From assembly GCF_001592125.1 (NCBI RefSeq), contig NZ_BCWI01000001.1, positions 372,001-436,000 on the forward strand: a stretch of DNA of 64,000 bases, given 5' to 3'. The notes beneath the pieces were generated by a model that saw only the letters and a list, made by a program, of their open reading frames with translations, did no database searches and was not told the DNA's origin. Shown in pieces: positions 11,165 to 20,068 of this stretch (position 1 is its first letter; each line of letters opens with the position of its first letter). Source of the DNA: Microbacterium hominis NBRC 15708 (GTDB taxonomy: Bacteria > Actinomycetota > Actinomycetes > Actinomycetales > Microbacteriaceae). The position numbers and the translations under genes were made by a program.

Positions 11165-11745
11165 GCCGTACCGGGAGCTGCCGGCATCTTCAGCGGGATC
11201 AGGTCGCGCGGGGGCATGGGGCTGCCGCCGCGGACGACCACGATCGAACGGAAGAGGTCTTCCACCCGTGCCGCGGCATCGACGTCGGTGGTGGCCGCGC
11301 CGCCGATGACGCCGCGCAGGAACCACCGGGGACCGTCGACGCCGACGAACCGCGCGAGGCGCTTGCCCGCGACGGCGTCGGGTCCGCTGACGACCGGCAC
11401 CTCGGCCAGCAGCTCCGGTCCGAGCGGGCCCTCGCGCTCCTCCACCCGTCCGCCCTGCTGGCGGATCTGCTGGCGGATCTGCTCGCGGGTCTCGTCCCAC
11501 AGGCCGCTCGAGCGGGGGGCGGCGAAGGGCTGCACCTGCAGGGTCGACTCGGCGTAGTCGAGGCCGACGGCCACGATCCGCTTCGTCTGCTCTTCCACTT
11601 CGAGACGGAGGTTGAGGCCCTCCCGTGGGAGCACCTTTATGCCGCCGAGGTCGATGTACGGCCGAACCGGGTTGGCCTCCGACTCGTCGAACGGGCCGGT
11701 CGAGGCGCGGTCGCCGGCGCCGGGGGTCTGCGGTTCGTCGCTCAT
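11161..11745 (-). CDS. DUF3710 family protein
   Basis: A 194-residue soluble protein of the actinobacterial DUF3710 family, function unknown. Visible family features are the central YIDLGGIKVLPREGLNLRLE block, the LDYAESTLQVQPFAAPRSSG stretch and GPRWFLRGVIGG near the end. The N-terminal 30 residues are acidic and probably disordered. The ATG at 11745 overlaps the dut stop by 4 nt, and its own stop overlaps the next start by 4 nt. All three genes are therefore probably translated in tandem. Its constant association with dut in actinobacteria is suggestive but gives no function. Confidence 0.88.
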   Translation of the reverse strand: MSDEPQTPGAGDRASTGPFDESEANPVRPYIDLGGIKVLPREGLNLRLEVEEQTKRIVAVGLDYAESTLQVQPFAAPRSSGLWDETREQIRQQIRQQGGRVEEREGPLGPELLAEVPVVSGPDAVAGKRLARFVGVDGPRWFLRGVIGGAATTDVDAAARVEDLFRSIVVVRGGSPMPPRDLIPLKMPAAPGTA

Positions 11746-12191
11746 GCGATGACTCCTGTCTGGTAGCCCGTCGAGCCGAAGCCGCCCTCGCCCCGGATGG
11801 ACTCGGGCAACGTCTCGACGGGAAGGAAGCGGACGCGCGGCACGGGCATGACGATGATCTGCGCGATGCGGTCGCCGGGGGCGATCTCGTACGCGTCGCG
11901 GGGGTCGGTGTTCAACAGCGCCACCTTGATCTCGCCCCGGTAGCCGGCGTCGATCGTTCCGGGCGCGTTGACGATGGTGATGCCGTGCTTGGCGGCCAGC
12001 CCGCTGCGCGGGACGACGAACGCGACGTAGCCGTCGGGCAGTGCGATGCGCACGCCCGTTCCCACGAGCGCCCGCTCGCCGGGCTCGAGGCGGACGGCCT
12101 CGGTCGCGACCAGATCGGCGCCGGCATCGCCCGGGTGCGCGTAGACGGGAACCTGCGACGCGATAATGGGAACGTCCACGGATTCGATCAC
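11742..12191 (-). CDS. dut: dUTP diphosphatase
   Basis: A 149-residue trimeric dUTPase. It hydrolyses dUTP to dUMP, keeping uracil out of DNA and supplying thymidylate synthesis. The five family motifs are present: HPGDAGADL, VPRSGLAAKHGI, NAPGTIDAGYRGEI (with the catalytic Asp), GDRIAQIIV and the C-terminal arm RGEGGFGSTG. I place the start at GTG 12191, which gives the usual dUTPase length; the frame is open further but a longer N-terminus is not expected. That start lies only 12 nt from the divergent DUF3093 start, so each promoter must reach into the other gene or one transcript must be leaderless. Confidence 0.95.
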   Translation of the reverse strand: MIESVDVPIIASQVPVYAHPGDAGADLVATEAVRLEPGERALVGTGVRIALPDGYVAFVVPRSGLAAKHGITIVNAPGTIDAGYRGEIKVALLNTDPRDAYEIAPGDRIAQIIVMPVPRVRFLPVETLPESIRGEGGFGSTGYQTGVIA

Positions 12192-12203
12192 TCCACGAGG
12201 GTA

Positions 12204-12683
12204 ATGCACATCGCCGCCACAGCCCCCTTCTCGCCCACCGACCTCGTCTACCGCGAGCGGCTCAGCCCGTCGCTGTGGACATTGCTGAGCGCCGCCGTGC
12301 TCGCGCCCATGGTGGCGCTGGTCTTCGTGCCGCTCGATCCGACGATCGCTCTCGGGGCCGGCATCGCCGTGGCGGCGGCCCTGATCGCACTGATGGTGTT
12401 CGCCTCCCCCGTCGTCGAGGTGCGAGGCGGCGAGCTGCGGGTCGGTCGCGCGCACATCGGCGTCGACGACCTCGGCGAGGCGGAGGCCCTCTGGGGCGAG
12501 GAGGCCCGGGCGGCGCGGGGGCCGGAGCTCTCGCGTGACGCGTGGCATCTGCTCAGGGGCGGCATCGACCCGGTGGTGCGGATCGCCGTCACCGATCCGG
12601 GCGACCCGGTGACGCAGTGGGTGTTCGCGACACGCACGCCTGACCGGGTCATCGCCGCGATCAGGCGTGCGCAGACGCGCTGA
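12204..12683 (+). CDS. DUF3093 family membrane protein
   Basis: A 159-residue protein of the actinobacterial DUF3093 family. Two adjacent TM helices near the N-terminus (SLWTLLSAAVLAPMVALVFV, then AAALIALMVFASPVVEV) are followed by a soluble C-terminal domain with VRGGELRVGRAHIGVDDLG and a terminal TRTPDRVIAAI. The ATG at 12204 has GAGG close upstream and gives the expected family N-terminus. It is divergent from dut, as in many actinobacteria. The function is unknown. Confidence 0.87.
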   Translation: MHIAATAPFSPTDLVYRERLSPSLWTLLSAAVLAPMVALVFVPLDPTIALGAGIAVAAALIALMVFASPVVEVRGGELRVGRAHIGVDDLGEAEALWGEEARAARGPELSRDAWHLLRGGIDPVVRIAVTDPGDPVTQWVFATRTPDRVIAAIRRAQTR

Positions 12684-12690
12684 CGTCAGA

Positions 12691-12981
12691 TCAGGCGCAC
12701 TCGACGCAGACGGCGCCGCCGGCGGTCTCGTGGTCGATCTGCGTGCGGTGCTTCACGAGGAAGCACTCGATGCAGGTGAACTCGTCCTCCTGCGGCGGGA
12801 GCACGACCACGTCGAGCTCGAGGTCGGAGAGATCGGCTCCGGGCAGTTCGAAGCCCGAGGGGTTGTCGGCATCCTCGACGTCGACGGCCCCGGACATCTT
12901 GTCGGGAACGCGCTCCTTCAGAGCCTCGATCGACTCGCTGTCGTCGTCGGTCTTGCGGGGGGCGTCGTAATCGGTCGCCAT
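12691..12981 (-). CDS. DUF4193 family zinc-ribbon-like protein
   Basis: A 96-residue small acidic protein of the DUF4193 family, conserved in actinobacteria. The N-terminal MATDYDAPRKTDDD, the central LEELK-like SIEALKERV, and four C-terminal cysteines in two CxEC pairs (TCIEC and VCVEC) suggest a structural zinc site. The ATG at 12981 matches the family start. It is convergent with DUF3093 (8-nt gap) and divergent from sepH. The function is unknown; in many genomes it lies near sepH and dut, as here. Confidence 0.9.
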   Translation of the reverse strand: MATDYDAPRKTDDDSESIEALKERVPDKMSGAVDVEDADNPSGFELPGADLSDLELDVVVLPPQEDEFTCIECFLVKHRTQIDHETAGGAVCVECA

Positions 12982-13226
12982 GCTCTCAACTTCCAGGTTG
13001 TTGCCAAATGCCGACCAGCGGCGGGCGGACCGACGTGGGGCGGCGATAGTTTGCACGACGGGTCGGGATTTCGCAAATGATCGTCGTGCGCGTGCCCGCT
13101 TCCGGCGGGTGCGTCGCATGGAACTCGCGGCACGCCCGCGATATTCCCAGGGGCGGCGATCTGCTGTGACAGCATGGGCGCGGCAACGGAATCGTGCCCG
13201 AGCAGGGAACGGGAGGGGTGTTTCGC

Positions 13227-14273
13227 ATGGAACAGCTCAAAGTCATCGGAACCGAAGAGGGCATCCTCGTCCTCGCCACGGAGGCGGGCGAGCGCTATGC
13301 CCTGCCGGTCGATGAGACGCTGCGCAGTCAGCTGCGCCGCTCCCAGCGTGAGAGCGAACCGCGTTCCGCGCGACCGAGCCCGCGCGACATCCAGGCCCAC
13401 ATCCGCTCCGGCCTGTCGGCGCAGGAGGTCGCCGAGCTCCTCGGTGCGCGGATCGAGGACGTGCAGCGCTTCGAGCGCCCGGTGCTGGCCGAGCGCGAGC
13501 ACATCGTCGGTCAGGCCCTCGCCGTTCCCGTGCTGATCGCCGGCGAGCTCGACGCGAACGCGCAGCCGACGTTCGGCGTGGCGGTGCGCGCCAAGCTCGC
13601 GGAAGCGGGCGCCACCGGCGAACGCTGGACCAGCTGGAAGGACGAGGACGGCTGGGTCGTGAAGCTCGAGTTCACGGCCAACGAGGTCGACCACGACGCG
13701 CGGTGGAGCTTCGACCCGCGCCGGAGCAGCCTCGCGCCCCTCAACGCCGACGCGACGCAGCTCTCGCGTCAGGGCTCGCTGCCGGAGGGGCTGATCCCCC
13801 GACTGCGCGCGCTCGACGCCTCGCCCCTGAAGGATGCGTCCCGATTCGACTCGGGGGCGTTCGGTCCCCGCCGCCTCGACCTCGACCCCTCCGCAACGGC
13901 ACCCGAGGCGGACATCGTCCGGCCCGACGTGCGCACGCCGGTCGCGCCCGCCGTTCAGGATGCCGCGATCAAGCGGGCCCCCGATCACGCCGTGACCTCG
14001 GCGGAGACGGCGGACCTCCTGGAGGCGTTGCGCCGGCGCAGGGGTCAGCGCGAGCCGATGCCGGCCGAGGAGTCGGCACCCGAACGCGCCCACTCCCCCG
14101 TCGCACTCTTCGACGCGCTCGAACCGGGCTACGACGACGCCGACGCCGAGACCGACGACAGCGCCGCCGGCATCGAGGACACCGTCATCAGCGAGGCGTC
14201 GCGGCGCAAGGGCCGCACCTCCATGCCGTCGTGGGACGAGATCGTCTTCGGCGCGCGGACCGAGGACGGCTGA
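13227..14273 (+). CDS. sepH: Septation protein SepH
   Basis: A 348-residue actinobacterial cell-division protein. SepH binds FtsZ and promotes its assembly at division septa (established for Streptomyces and Mycobacterium). The N-terminal DUF3071 domain (MEQLKVIGTEEGILVLATE) includes a helix-turn-helix-like segment, LSAQEVAELLGARIEDVQRF. The C-terminal half is long, low-complexity and acidic, as is typical, and ends in a conserved short block (RTSMPSWDEIVFG). The ATG at 13227 is preceded by GGGAGGGG; an in-frame GTG at 13218 is a less likely alternative. It is monocistronic and convergent with the phosphodiesterase gene. Confidence 0.93.
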   Translation: MEQLKVIGTEEGILVLATEAGERYALPVDETLRSQLRRSQRESEPRSARPSPRDIQAHIRSGLSAQEVAELLGARIEDVQRFERPVLAEREHIVGQALAVPVLIAGELDANAQPTFGVAVRAKLAEAGATGERWTSWKDEDGWVVKLEFTANEVDHDARWSFDPRRSSLAPLNADATQLSRQGSLPEGLIPRLRALDASPLKDASRFDSGAFGPRRLDLDPSATAPEADIVRPDVRTPVAPAVQDAAIKRAPDHAVTSAETADLLEALRRRRGQREPMPAEESAPERAHSPVALFDALEPGYDDADAETDDSAAGIEDTVISEASRRKGRTSMPSWDEIVFGARTEDG

Positions 14274-14294
14274 GCCGCCTCGAGTCGCGCCGCG

Positions 14295-15431
14295 CTACCG
14301 GGTGGTGAAGGCGCCGAGCCGGATCAGCGGGACGATGCGCTCCTGATCGGTGAGCGAGCCGTGCTGCCCGACCATCCGCTGCGGCTTCTTGTCCGAGAGC
14401 CGGTCGTCGTAGTACGCCACGGCCCCGCGGGCCGCGACGAGCACATCGCCGATGCGCGGCAGCACCTCGGCATCCACCACGGGACCGTAGAGGCCGGCGG
14501 CGATCGCCTCCGCGCGGGTCAGCACCCACGAGCGTGAGCCCTCGGCCTCCCGCCAGCGCGCGGCGACGCCGTCGGCGGCGCCCTCCTCGCTGTACAGCTG
14601 CAGCAGACGCGGCTCGCCCGCGACCAGCTCGACGCCGTCGAGGAGCGCGTCGCCCTCGCGCAGCAGCACGTGGCGGTGAGCGGGGACGTCGACCATGCCG
14701 TGATCCGCCGTGACGAGCGCGCCGGTGCCCGGATGCAGCGCGTTCTCGAAGCGGCGCAGCTCGGCGTCGAGGTCTTCGAGGCCGCGCAACCAGTTCTCGG
14801 ACTCCCATCCGTGTGCATGCCCGAGGGTGTCGAGCTCGGGGAGGTAGACGTAGATGAGAGCGCCGGCGTGGGTCGCGGCGAGGTCGGCGGCCGTGGCGAG
14901 GCGCTCGGCGGGAGTCGCCGCACCGACGAACGTCGCCCCGCGCTGGATCGCGCGGGTGAAGCCGCTGTCGCGGTACACGCTCTTGCTCACGACGAAGCAC
15001 GCCCGCCCGGCGTCCGACTCGCGCTGCAGCAGCGGCTCCGCCCGCTGCCACGTCAGGGGGTCGAGCCGGTCGGTCTCCCATCCCTTGAGCTGGTTGGGAG
15101 CGGAGGAGGTGCCCGGCACGCGGCCCCGGTAGCCGACGATGCCGTGGACGCCGGCATCCACTCCGGTCAGCAGGCTCGTGAGCGCCGTCGCCGTGGTCGA
15201 CGGGAAGGTGCTGCGCGCGGTGTCCTTCTTCGTCAGGCGTTCCATGAGGAAGCGGGCGTGGCCGGCGCGGGCCGCGAGGTTGCCCCGACCGAGCCCGTCG
15301 ACGAGCACGAGGACGGCCGAACGGGCGGGCGGGAACCAGTCCGCGGGGCCGTTCAGAGAGCGCAGCAATCGCGGCACGATACCGGTGAGGCTCCGGGCCG
15401 ATGGCGGGTCCGCGGGTAGGCTGAGAGACAT
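14295..15431 (-). CDS. Alkaline phosphatase family protein (type I phosphodiesterase/nucleotide pyrophosphatase)
   Basis: A 378-residue metal-dependent hydrolase of the alkaline phosphatase superfamily. [13 protein letters not shown] holds the first metal-binding Asp, and [20 protein letters not shown] carries the catalytic Thr/Ser nucleophile. The remaining metal ligands are in [16 protein letters not shown] and [12 protein letters not shown] see no clear signal peptide, so it is probably cytosolic. The ATG at 15431 fits the family better than upstream in-frame codons. It is divergent from parC with 73 nt between starts, an association common in actinobacteria. The physiological substrate is unknown. 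Confidence 0.88.
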   Translation of the reverse strand: MSLSLPADPPSARSLTGIVPRLLRSLNGPADWFPPARSAVLVLVDGLGRGNLAARAGHARFLMERLTKKDTARSTFPSTTATALTSLLTGVDAGVHGIVGYRGRVPGTSSAPNQLKGWETDRLDPLTWQRAEPLLQRESDAGRACFVVSKSVYRDSGFTRAIQRGATFVGAATPAERLATAADLAATHAGALIYVYLPELDTLGHAHGWESENWLRGLEDLDAELRRFENALHPGTGALVTADHGMVDVPAHRHVLLREGDALLDGVELVAGEPRLLQLYSEEGAADGVAARWREAEGSRSWVLTRAEAIAAGLYGPVVDAEVLPRIGDVLVAARGAVAYYDDRLSDKKPQRMVGQHGSLTDQERIVPLIRLGAFTTR

Positions 15432-15504
15432 CGGGGCCAGTCTCGCACACGGCGCACGGGCCCCTCTTCCCGGCCCACCCGAGCACCGAGGGAACCGCAC
15501 ATCC

Positions 15505-17949
15505 ATGGCAGCTTCGCGCACCGCGTCCATCCCCGAGGATCACGGCCGCATCGAGGACGTCGACGTCTCTGCGGAGATGCAGGACTCCTTCCTCGAGTAT
15601 GCGTACTCGGTGATCTACTCCCGCGCCCTTCCCGACGCCCGGGACGGGCTCAAGCCCGTGCAGCGGCGCATCCTGTTCCAGATGGCCGACATGGGCCTGC
15701 GGCCCGACCGCGGACACGTCAAGAGCGCGCGCGTGGTCGGCGAGGTCATGGGCAAGCTCCACCCGCACGGCGACTCGGCGATCTACGACGCGCTCGTGCG
15801 CCTCGCTCAGCCGTTCGCGCTGCGCGTTCCCCTCGTCGACGGGCACGGCAACTTCGGGTCGCTCGACGACGGTCCCGCCGCGGCCCGCTACACCGAGGCG
15901 CGACTGGCCCCGGCCGCTCTCGCGCTGACGGAGAACCTCGACGAGGACGTCGTCGACTTCGTCCCCAACTACGACGGTCAGTTCCAGCAGCCGGCGGTGC
16001 TGCCCGCGGCGTTCCCGAACCTCTTGGTCAACGGCGCCTCGGGCATCGCGGTGGGCATGGCCACCAACATGGCGCCGCACAACCTCATCGAGGTCGTCGC
16101 GGCGGCGATCCACCTGCTGGACAACCCCGACGCGACGACCGCGGAGCTCATGGAGTTCGTTCCCGGGCCGGATCTGCCCGGCGGCGGCATCATCGTCGGC
16201 CTCGACGGCATCACCGAGGCGTACGAGACCGGGCGCGGCACCTTCCGTACCCGGGCCAAGACCTCCATCGAGTCGCTCGGGCCGCGTCGCACCGGCATCG
16301 TCGTCACCGAGCTGCCCTACATGGTGGGCGCCGAGCGCGTGATCGAGAAGATCAAGGATGCCGTCAACGCGAAGAAGCTGACCGGCATCGCCGACGTCAA
16401 CGATCTGACCGACCGCAACCACGGGCTGCGGCTCGTGATCGGCATCAAGACCGGCTTCGACCCCGCGGCCGTCCTGGAGCAGCTGTATCGCCTCACCCCG
16501 CTCGAGGACTCGTTCGGCATCAACAACGTGGCGCTCGTCGACGGCCAGCCGCAGACGCTCGGGCTCAAGCCGCTCCTGCGCGTCTACCTCGACCACCGCA
16601 TCCAGGTGGTCACCCGGCGCAGCCGCTACCGCCTTGCCCGCAAGCAGGAGCGGCTCCACCTCGTGGAGGGTCTTCTCATCGCGATCCTCGACATCGACGA
16701 GGTGATCCAGGTCATCCGCGCCTCCGATGACAGCGAGCAGGCGCGCTCCAAGCTGATGAGCGTCTTCGACCTGTCGCAGGTGCAGGCGGAGTACATCCTC
16801 GAACTGCGCCTGCGCCGTCTCACCCGGTTCTCCCGCATCGAGCTGGAGACCGAGCAGGATGCGCTGAAGAAGGAGATCGCCGAGCTGGAAGCCCTGTTAG
16901 CCAGCGACGTGCTGCTGCGTCGGCAGGTCGCGCACGAGCTGGATGCCGCGGCGGAGACGTTCGGCACACCGCGGCGCACGATGCTGCTCAACGGCGGGCC
17001 CGTCGCCGCGCGCTCGCGCAGCGCGGCGCCGGCCGACCTGCAGATCGCCGACGCGCCCTGTCGGGTCTTCCTGTCGGCCACCGGTCGCATGGTGCGCGCG
17101 GAGCTCGGCGAGTCGGGCGAGGTGGTCGCCCCCACGCGGCGTGCGAAGCACGACGGCATCCGCGCCGCCGTCGATGCCACGACGCGCGGCGATGTGGGCG
17201 CCGTGACCAGCCTCGGACGCCTCGTGCGCTTCTCCCCCGTCGACCTGCCCTCCGTGCCGGCCAATGCCGTCCAGCTGGCTGCGGGGACGCGCGCGGATCA
17301 GTACCTGGGCCTGGCGGCGGGCGAGCACGTCGTCGGCATCGTCCCGCTCGGAGAGGTCGTCGTCGCTCTCGGCACGGCGCAGGGCGTCGTCAAACGCGTC
17401 TCCACCGCGGAGCTGGCGCCGGGCAAGCACGACGTCGAGATCATCTCGTTGAAGGACGGCGACCGCGTCGTCGGCGCGGCGATCGCGCCCGACGGCGCAG
17501 AGCTCGTGTTCGTGGCATCCGATGCGCAGCTGCTGCGTTTCGATGCGTCGAGCGTGCGTCCCCAGGGGCGCTCGGCGGGCGGCATGGCGGGCATCCGGCT
17601 CTCGGACGGCGCGAGCGTGATCGCGTTCACGGCCGTCACGGATGCCGACGCCGCGGTGGTCGTCACGATCGCGGGCTCGCTGCTCGCGATCGCCGGCACC
17701 GATGCGGGAAGCGCGAAGGTCTCGTCCTTCTCGGAGTTCCCGCCGAAGGGCCGCGCCACGGGCGGCGTGCGCGCGCAGCGCCTGCTCAAGGGCGAGGACG
17801 CGCTCACCCTGGCGTGGGTCGGCGTCGAGCCGCGTGCGCTCGCGGCCGACGGTGCGGTGCGAACGCTCCCCGACGTCGGCGCCAAGCGCGACGCGTCCGG
17901 ACAGGCCCTGGATGCCGTCGTCGCCGCGGTCGGCACCGCGATCGTCTGA
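15505..17949 (+). CDS. parC: DNA topoisomerase IV subunit A (GyrA/ParC family)
   Basis: An 814-residue type IIA topoisomerase A subunit. The DNA-cleaving Tyr is residue 129 (AARYTEARL). The quinolone-determining stretch [10 protein letters not shown] has Ser91 and Asp95, the sensitive-type residues. An N-terminal winged-helix/tower domain, a coiled-coil segment ([18 protein letters not shown]) and a C-terminal beta-propeller follow. The propeller repeats are degenerate ([24 protein letters not shown]) and lack a classical GyrA box QRRGGRG. With the ParE-type partner nearby, this favours topoisomerase IV (decatenation) over gyrase. The ATG at 15505 has GAGGGA upstream. Confidence 0.92.
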   Translation: MAASRTASIPEDHGRIEDVDVSAEMQDSFLEYAYSVIYSRALPDARDGLKPVQRRILFQMADMGLRPDRGHVKSARVVGEVMGKLHPHGDSAIYDALVRLAQPFALRVPLVDGHGNFGSLDDGPAAARYTEARLAPAALALTENLDEDVVDFVPNYDGQFQQPAVLPAAFPNLLVNGASGIAVGMATNMAPHNLIEVVAAAIHLLDNPDATTAELMEFVPGPDLPGGGIIVGLDGITEAYETGRGTFRTRAKTSIESLGPRRTGIVVTELPYMVGAERVIEKIKDAVNAKKLTGIADVNDLTDRNHGLRLVIGIKTGFDPAAVLEQLYRLTPLEDSFGINNVALVDGQPQTLGLKPLLRVYLDHRIQVVTRRSRYRLARKQERLHLVEGLLIAILDIDEVIQVIRASDDSEQARSKLMSVFDLSQVQAEYILELRLRRLTRFSRIELETEQDALKKEIAELEALLASDVLLRRQVAHELDAAAETFGTPRRTMLLNGGPVAARSRSAAPADLQIADAPCRVFLSATGRMVRAELGESGEVVAPTRRAKHDGIRAAVDATTRGDVGAVTSLGRLVRFSPVDLPSVPANAVQLAAGTRADQYLGLAAGEHVVGIVPLGEVVVALGTAQGVVKRVSTAELAPGKHDVEIISLKDGDRVVGAAIAPDGAELVFVASDAQLLRFDASSVRPQGRSAGGMAGIRLSDGASVIAFTAVTDADAAVVVTIAGSLLAIAGTDAGSAKVSSFSEFPPKGRATGGVRAQRLLKGEDALTLAWVGVEPRALAADGAVRTLPDVGAKRDASGQALDAVVAAVGTAIV

Positions 17950-17955
17950 GGGGCG

Positions 17956-18618
17956 TCAGCCGAGCGAGACGAGTCCGTACTGCGTGGCGCGGATCAGCAC
18001 CTGGATACGGTCGCGGACACCCCACTTGGCGGTGATGCGGCCCAGGTGCGACTTCACGGTCGCCTCCGAGACGAACATCGCGGCGGCGATCTCCGCGTTG
18101 GACATGCCCTGGGCGAGGAGGGTGACCACCTCGAGCTCGCGCTCGGTCAGCTCCTCGTCCCGTCCGACCTGGCGCGGCGCCGGGGGCTCGTTCTGCTGGA
18201 CCGAGCTCACGAGTTCCTTCGCCACCCGGGGTGAGAGCACGTATCCGCCCTCGTGAGCGAGACGAGCGGCGTCGAGGATGCGGTCGGGCGACGTGTCCTT
18301 CACGAGGAAGCCGGAGGCGCCCGCGCTGAGCATCGGCACGATCACGCGTTCGGACGAGAACGTGGTCAGGGCGACGATCTTGATGCCCGGGAACTCCCGC
18401 GTCAGCCGCTGCGTCGCCTCGATGCCGTCCATCTTCGGCATCTGCACGTCCATCAGCACGACATCGGGGTGGGTGCTGCGTACCAGCGCGATCGCGTCGA
18501 TGCCGTTGTCGGCCTCACCGACCAGGTCGAAGCCGTCAGCCGAATCGAGGAAGACGCGCAGTGCTGCGCGCACCAGCGACTCGTCGTCGACGATGATCAC
18601 CCGAATCGGTTCCGTCAC
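17956..18618 (-). CDS. NarL/LuxR-family response regulator
   Basis: A 220-residue response regulator. The receiver domain has the acidic pair DD at 11-12, phospho-acceptor Asp57 (VVLMDVQMPKMDG), the switch Thr and the Lys in GFLVKDTSP. The C-terminal LuxR-type HTH is clear (LTERELEVVTLLAQGMSNAE, then SEATVKSHLGRITAKW). It is transcribed divergently from a micro-ORF and a HisKA_3 histidine kinase, which is most likely its partner. Candidate target sites are the two 12-bp elements at 18667 and 20032. The stimulus is unknown. Confidence 0.93.
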   Translation of the reverse strand: MTEPIRVIIVDDESLVRAALRVFLDSADGFDLVGEADNGIDAIALVRSTHPDVVLMDVQMPKMDGIEATQRLTREFPGIKIVALTTFSSERVIVPMLSAGASGFLVKDTSPDRILDAARLAHEGGYVLSPRVAKELVSSVQQNEPPAPRQVGRDEELTERELEVVTLLAQGMSNAEIAAAMFVSEATVKSHLGRITAKWGVRDRIQVLIRATQYGLVSLG

Positions 18619-18666
18619 ATCCCCATCTTACGAACAGCGCTGTGGAGCCGATTCCACGCGATATCG

Positions 18667-18678
18667 ACGAAAGTCGCA
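18667..18678 (+). repeat. 12-bp element ACGAAAGTCGCA, copy 1 (candidate response-regulator site)
   Basis: ACGAAAGTCGCA is found here and again at 20032-20043, each time 11-12 nt before a TATAC/TATCG -10-like sequence that is followed by GTCGTG. In this copy the preceding CG extends it to an inverted repeat, CGAC-GAAA-GTCG. Its position relative to the -10 suits an activator overlapping the -35 region, the usual geometry for NarL-type regulators. The binding partner is inferred. Confidence 0.5.
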
Positions 18679-18689
18679 ACTGATGTAGC

Positions 18690-18704
18690 TATACGTCGGT
18701 CGTG
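18690..18704 (+). promoter_or_regulatory. Promoter-like TATACG with GTG 6 nt downstream, before the micropeptide-kinase unit
   Basis: TATACG (18690-18695) lies 11 nt after the 12-bp element and 6 nt before an in-frame GTG at 18702. That GTG-initiated frame runs without stop into the 13-codon ORF at 18759, giving a possible 32-residue leaderless product. Alternatively the transcript starts here and translation begins only at the ATG at 18759. Confidence 0.4.
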
Positions 18705-18758
18705 CGAGAGGACCTCTGTTTGAAGAATCGATTCGAGAGATTGCAGGAGGTGAAACAC

Positions 18759-18800
18759 ATGTGGTACTGGCTTGGACAGCTCATCGGTATCTTCAAGTGA
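18759..18800 (+). CDS. Micropeptide MWYWLGQLIGIFK upstream of histidine kinase
   Basis: A 13-residue ORF with an ideal ribosome binding site, AGGAGGTGA, ending 5 nt before the ATG. That Shine-Dalgarno is stronger than for most annotated genes in the window. The product is aromatic and hydrophobic with one C-terminal Lys. It lies between the divergent response regulator and the kinase, 28 nt before the kinase GTG. Possible roles are a secreted or formylated signal peptide sensed by the kinase, a small membrane modulator, or a leader peptide (it has two Trp codons, but no tryptophan genes follow). The same frame is open upstream to a GTG at 18702, so a 32-residue form cannot be excluded. No family is recognised. 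Confidence 0.55.
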   Translation: MWYWLGQLIGIFK

Positions 18801-18828
18801 GGGTGCACATTCGCGAGATAATCGCGAG

Positions 18829-19998
18829 GTGACCTCCGTTCGAGAGAACCTTCTTCGCTTCGTGCGAGCGCCCTTCTGGGCGTACCAGCCGCTGCGGCCC
18901 GCCGCTCGGCGCATCGTCATTATTCTCGCGGCAGTGGCCCTGATCCTCGACTCGCTCTTCCGGGCGACGTCCGGAGGTCCGGGCAACATCATCTCTGCCG
19001 CCATCACGACAAGCATCACCCTTTCGGTTGCCCTCTTCGCATGGCGTCCGCCGGTCGCGGCCATCGTCCTGGTGGTTGCGGCGCTGCTGGCCGGTGTCAC
19101 GGGAATTGCCGACAGCCTCCTCGCGGGGGCGGCGATCCTCGGCCTGGTGGCGTTCAGCTGCAGTGGTCTGCTCACGGCCGTGTACTTCGTGGCATGGCTC
19201 GTCTGGCTTGTCGCGGTCGTCTGGAGGCCTGATTCCGTCTTCCAGCCACTGGGCGGGCTCATCGTCGCCATCCTCAGTGTCGTGAGTCTGATGATCGGTC
19301 TGGCGATCCGGCAACAGTACGAGAGGGCGCAGTCTTTGGCATTACAACTCGAAGTCAGCGAGCGCGAAGTCGCCGAGCAGCTCAAGCACGAGCGCGATCT
19401 CATCGCGGACGAGCTGCACGACATCGTCGCGCACGAGATCACCATCGTCGCCCTGCACGCCGCGGTCCTGGACCGCACCGAAGACGTGCAGACGCGGTCG
19501 CAGTCGCAGACGGCGATCCGCGAGGCGGCCGTTCAGGCCCTCACCGACATCCGCCGCGTTCTCGGCATGGTGCGCGGTGAAGAGAACCTCTCGCCCGACC
19601 GCGTCTCCTCTCCGGACGGCATCAACGGCACCATCGCCGCTGTGACGAAGGAACTCGGTCAAGCCGGCATCCAGGTGCACGCGGACATCCCCGCCGACCT
19701 CCGCCTGCCGAGCGCATCGCTGGTCGCTCTCACCCGCGTCATCCGCGAGAGTGCGACGAACGTGTTGAAGCACGCGACGGGTGCCCACAACGTCAAGATC
19801 GTCCTGCGGGTCGAACGCGGCTGGGTGCATCTCACCTTCGCCGACGACTCCCCGCCGGCGCGCACCGCGGGTCTTCCCGCGTCGGGCTACGGCATCATGC
19901 GGCTCCGCGAGCGCTTCCGCCTGTTCGGCGGAACCTTCGAGTCCGAACGCAAGTCCAACGGCTGGGTCGTGAGCGCTTCGCTCCCCCTGACCGGCTGA
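18829..19998 (+). CDS. Multi-TM sensor histidine kinase (HisKA_3 type)
   Basis: A 389-residue membrane kinase. About six TM helices occupy residues 28-160 (for example RIVIILAAVALILDSLF and LIVAILSVVSLMIGLAI), with very short loops and no large extracellular domain. A coiled linker leads to the HisKA_3 dimerisation domain with phospho-His197 (ELHDIVAHEITIV). The HATPase has an N-box (RESATNVLKHATG) and a G-box (GYGIMRLRERFRLFGG). The GTG at 18829 is chosen because the membrane domain starts soon after; its ribosome site is weak, so translation may depend on coupling to the upstream micro-ORF. A membrane-embedded sensor suits a hydrophobic or membrane-active ligand. The likely partner is the divergent response regulator. 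Confidence 0.9.
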   Translation: MTSVRENLLRFVRAPFWAYQPLRPAARRIVIILAAVALILDSLFRATSGGPGNIISAAITTSITLSVALFAWRPPVAAIVLVVAALLAGVTGIADSLLAGAAILGLVAFSCSGLLTAVYFVAWLVWLVAVVWRPDSVFQPLGGLIVAILSVVSLMIGLAIRQQYERAQSLALQLEVSEREVAEQLKHERDLIADELHDIVAHEITIVALHAAVLDRTEDVQTRSQSQTAIREAAVQALTDIRRVLGMVRGEENLSPDRVSSPDGINGTIAAVTKELGQAGIQVHADIPADLRLPSASLVALTRVIRESATNVLKHATGAHNVKIVLRVERGWVHLTFADDSPPARTAGLPASGYGIMRLRERFRLFGGTFESERKSNGWVVSASLPLTG

Positions 19999-20031
19999 TC
20001 CCGGCGGGATGTCCTCGCGCCACAGGTCTAT

Positions 20032-20043
20032 ACGAAAGTCGCA
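20032..20043 (+). repeat. 12-bp element ACGAAAGTCGCA, copy 2
   Basis: This is identical to the element at 18667-18678. Downstream, TATCGTCGAGGTCGTG parallels TATACGTCGGTCGTG at the first site, so a larger promoter module of about 37 bp is conserved in both places. It lies 33 nt past the kinase stop and in front of a second very short ORF. Confidence 0.5.
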
Positions 20044-20068
20044 GGCGAATCCGCCTATCGTCGAGGTC

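Noticed and set aside
18759..18800. A tryptophan attenuator leader, because of the WYW codons
   Set aside because: No tryptophan genes or terminator/antiterminator pair lie downstream before the kinase, so this is kept only as a minor alternative.
18803..18832. A 9-codon GTG ORF between the micropeptide and the kinase, ending on the kinase GTG
   Set aside because: It has no ribosome site and no repeat-associated promoter. The overlap with the kinase start is more simply chance.
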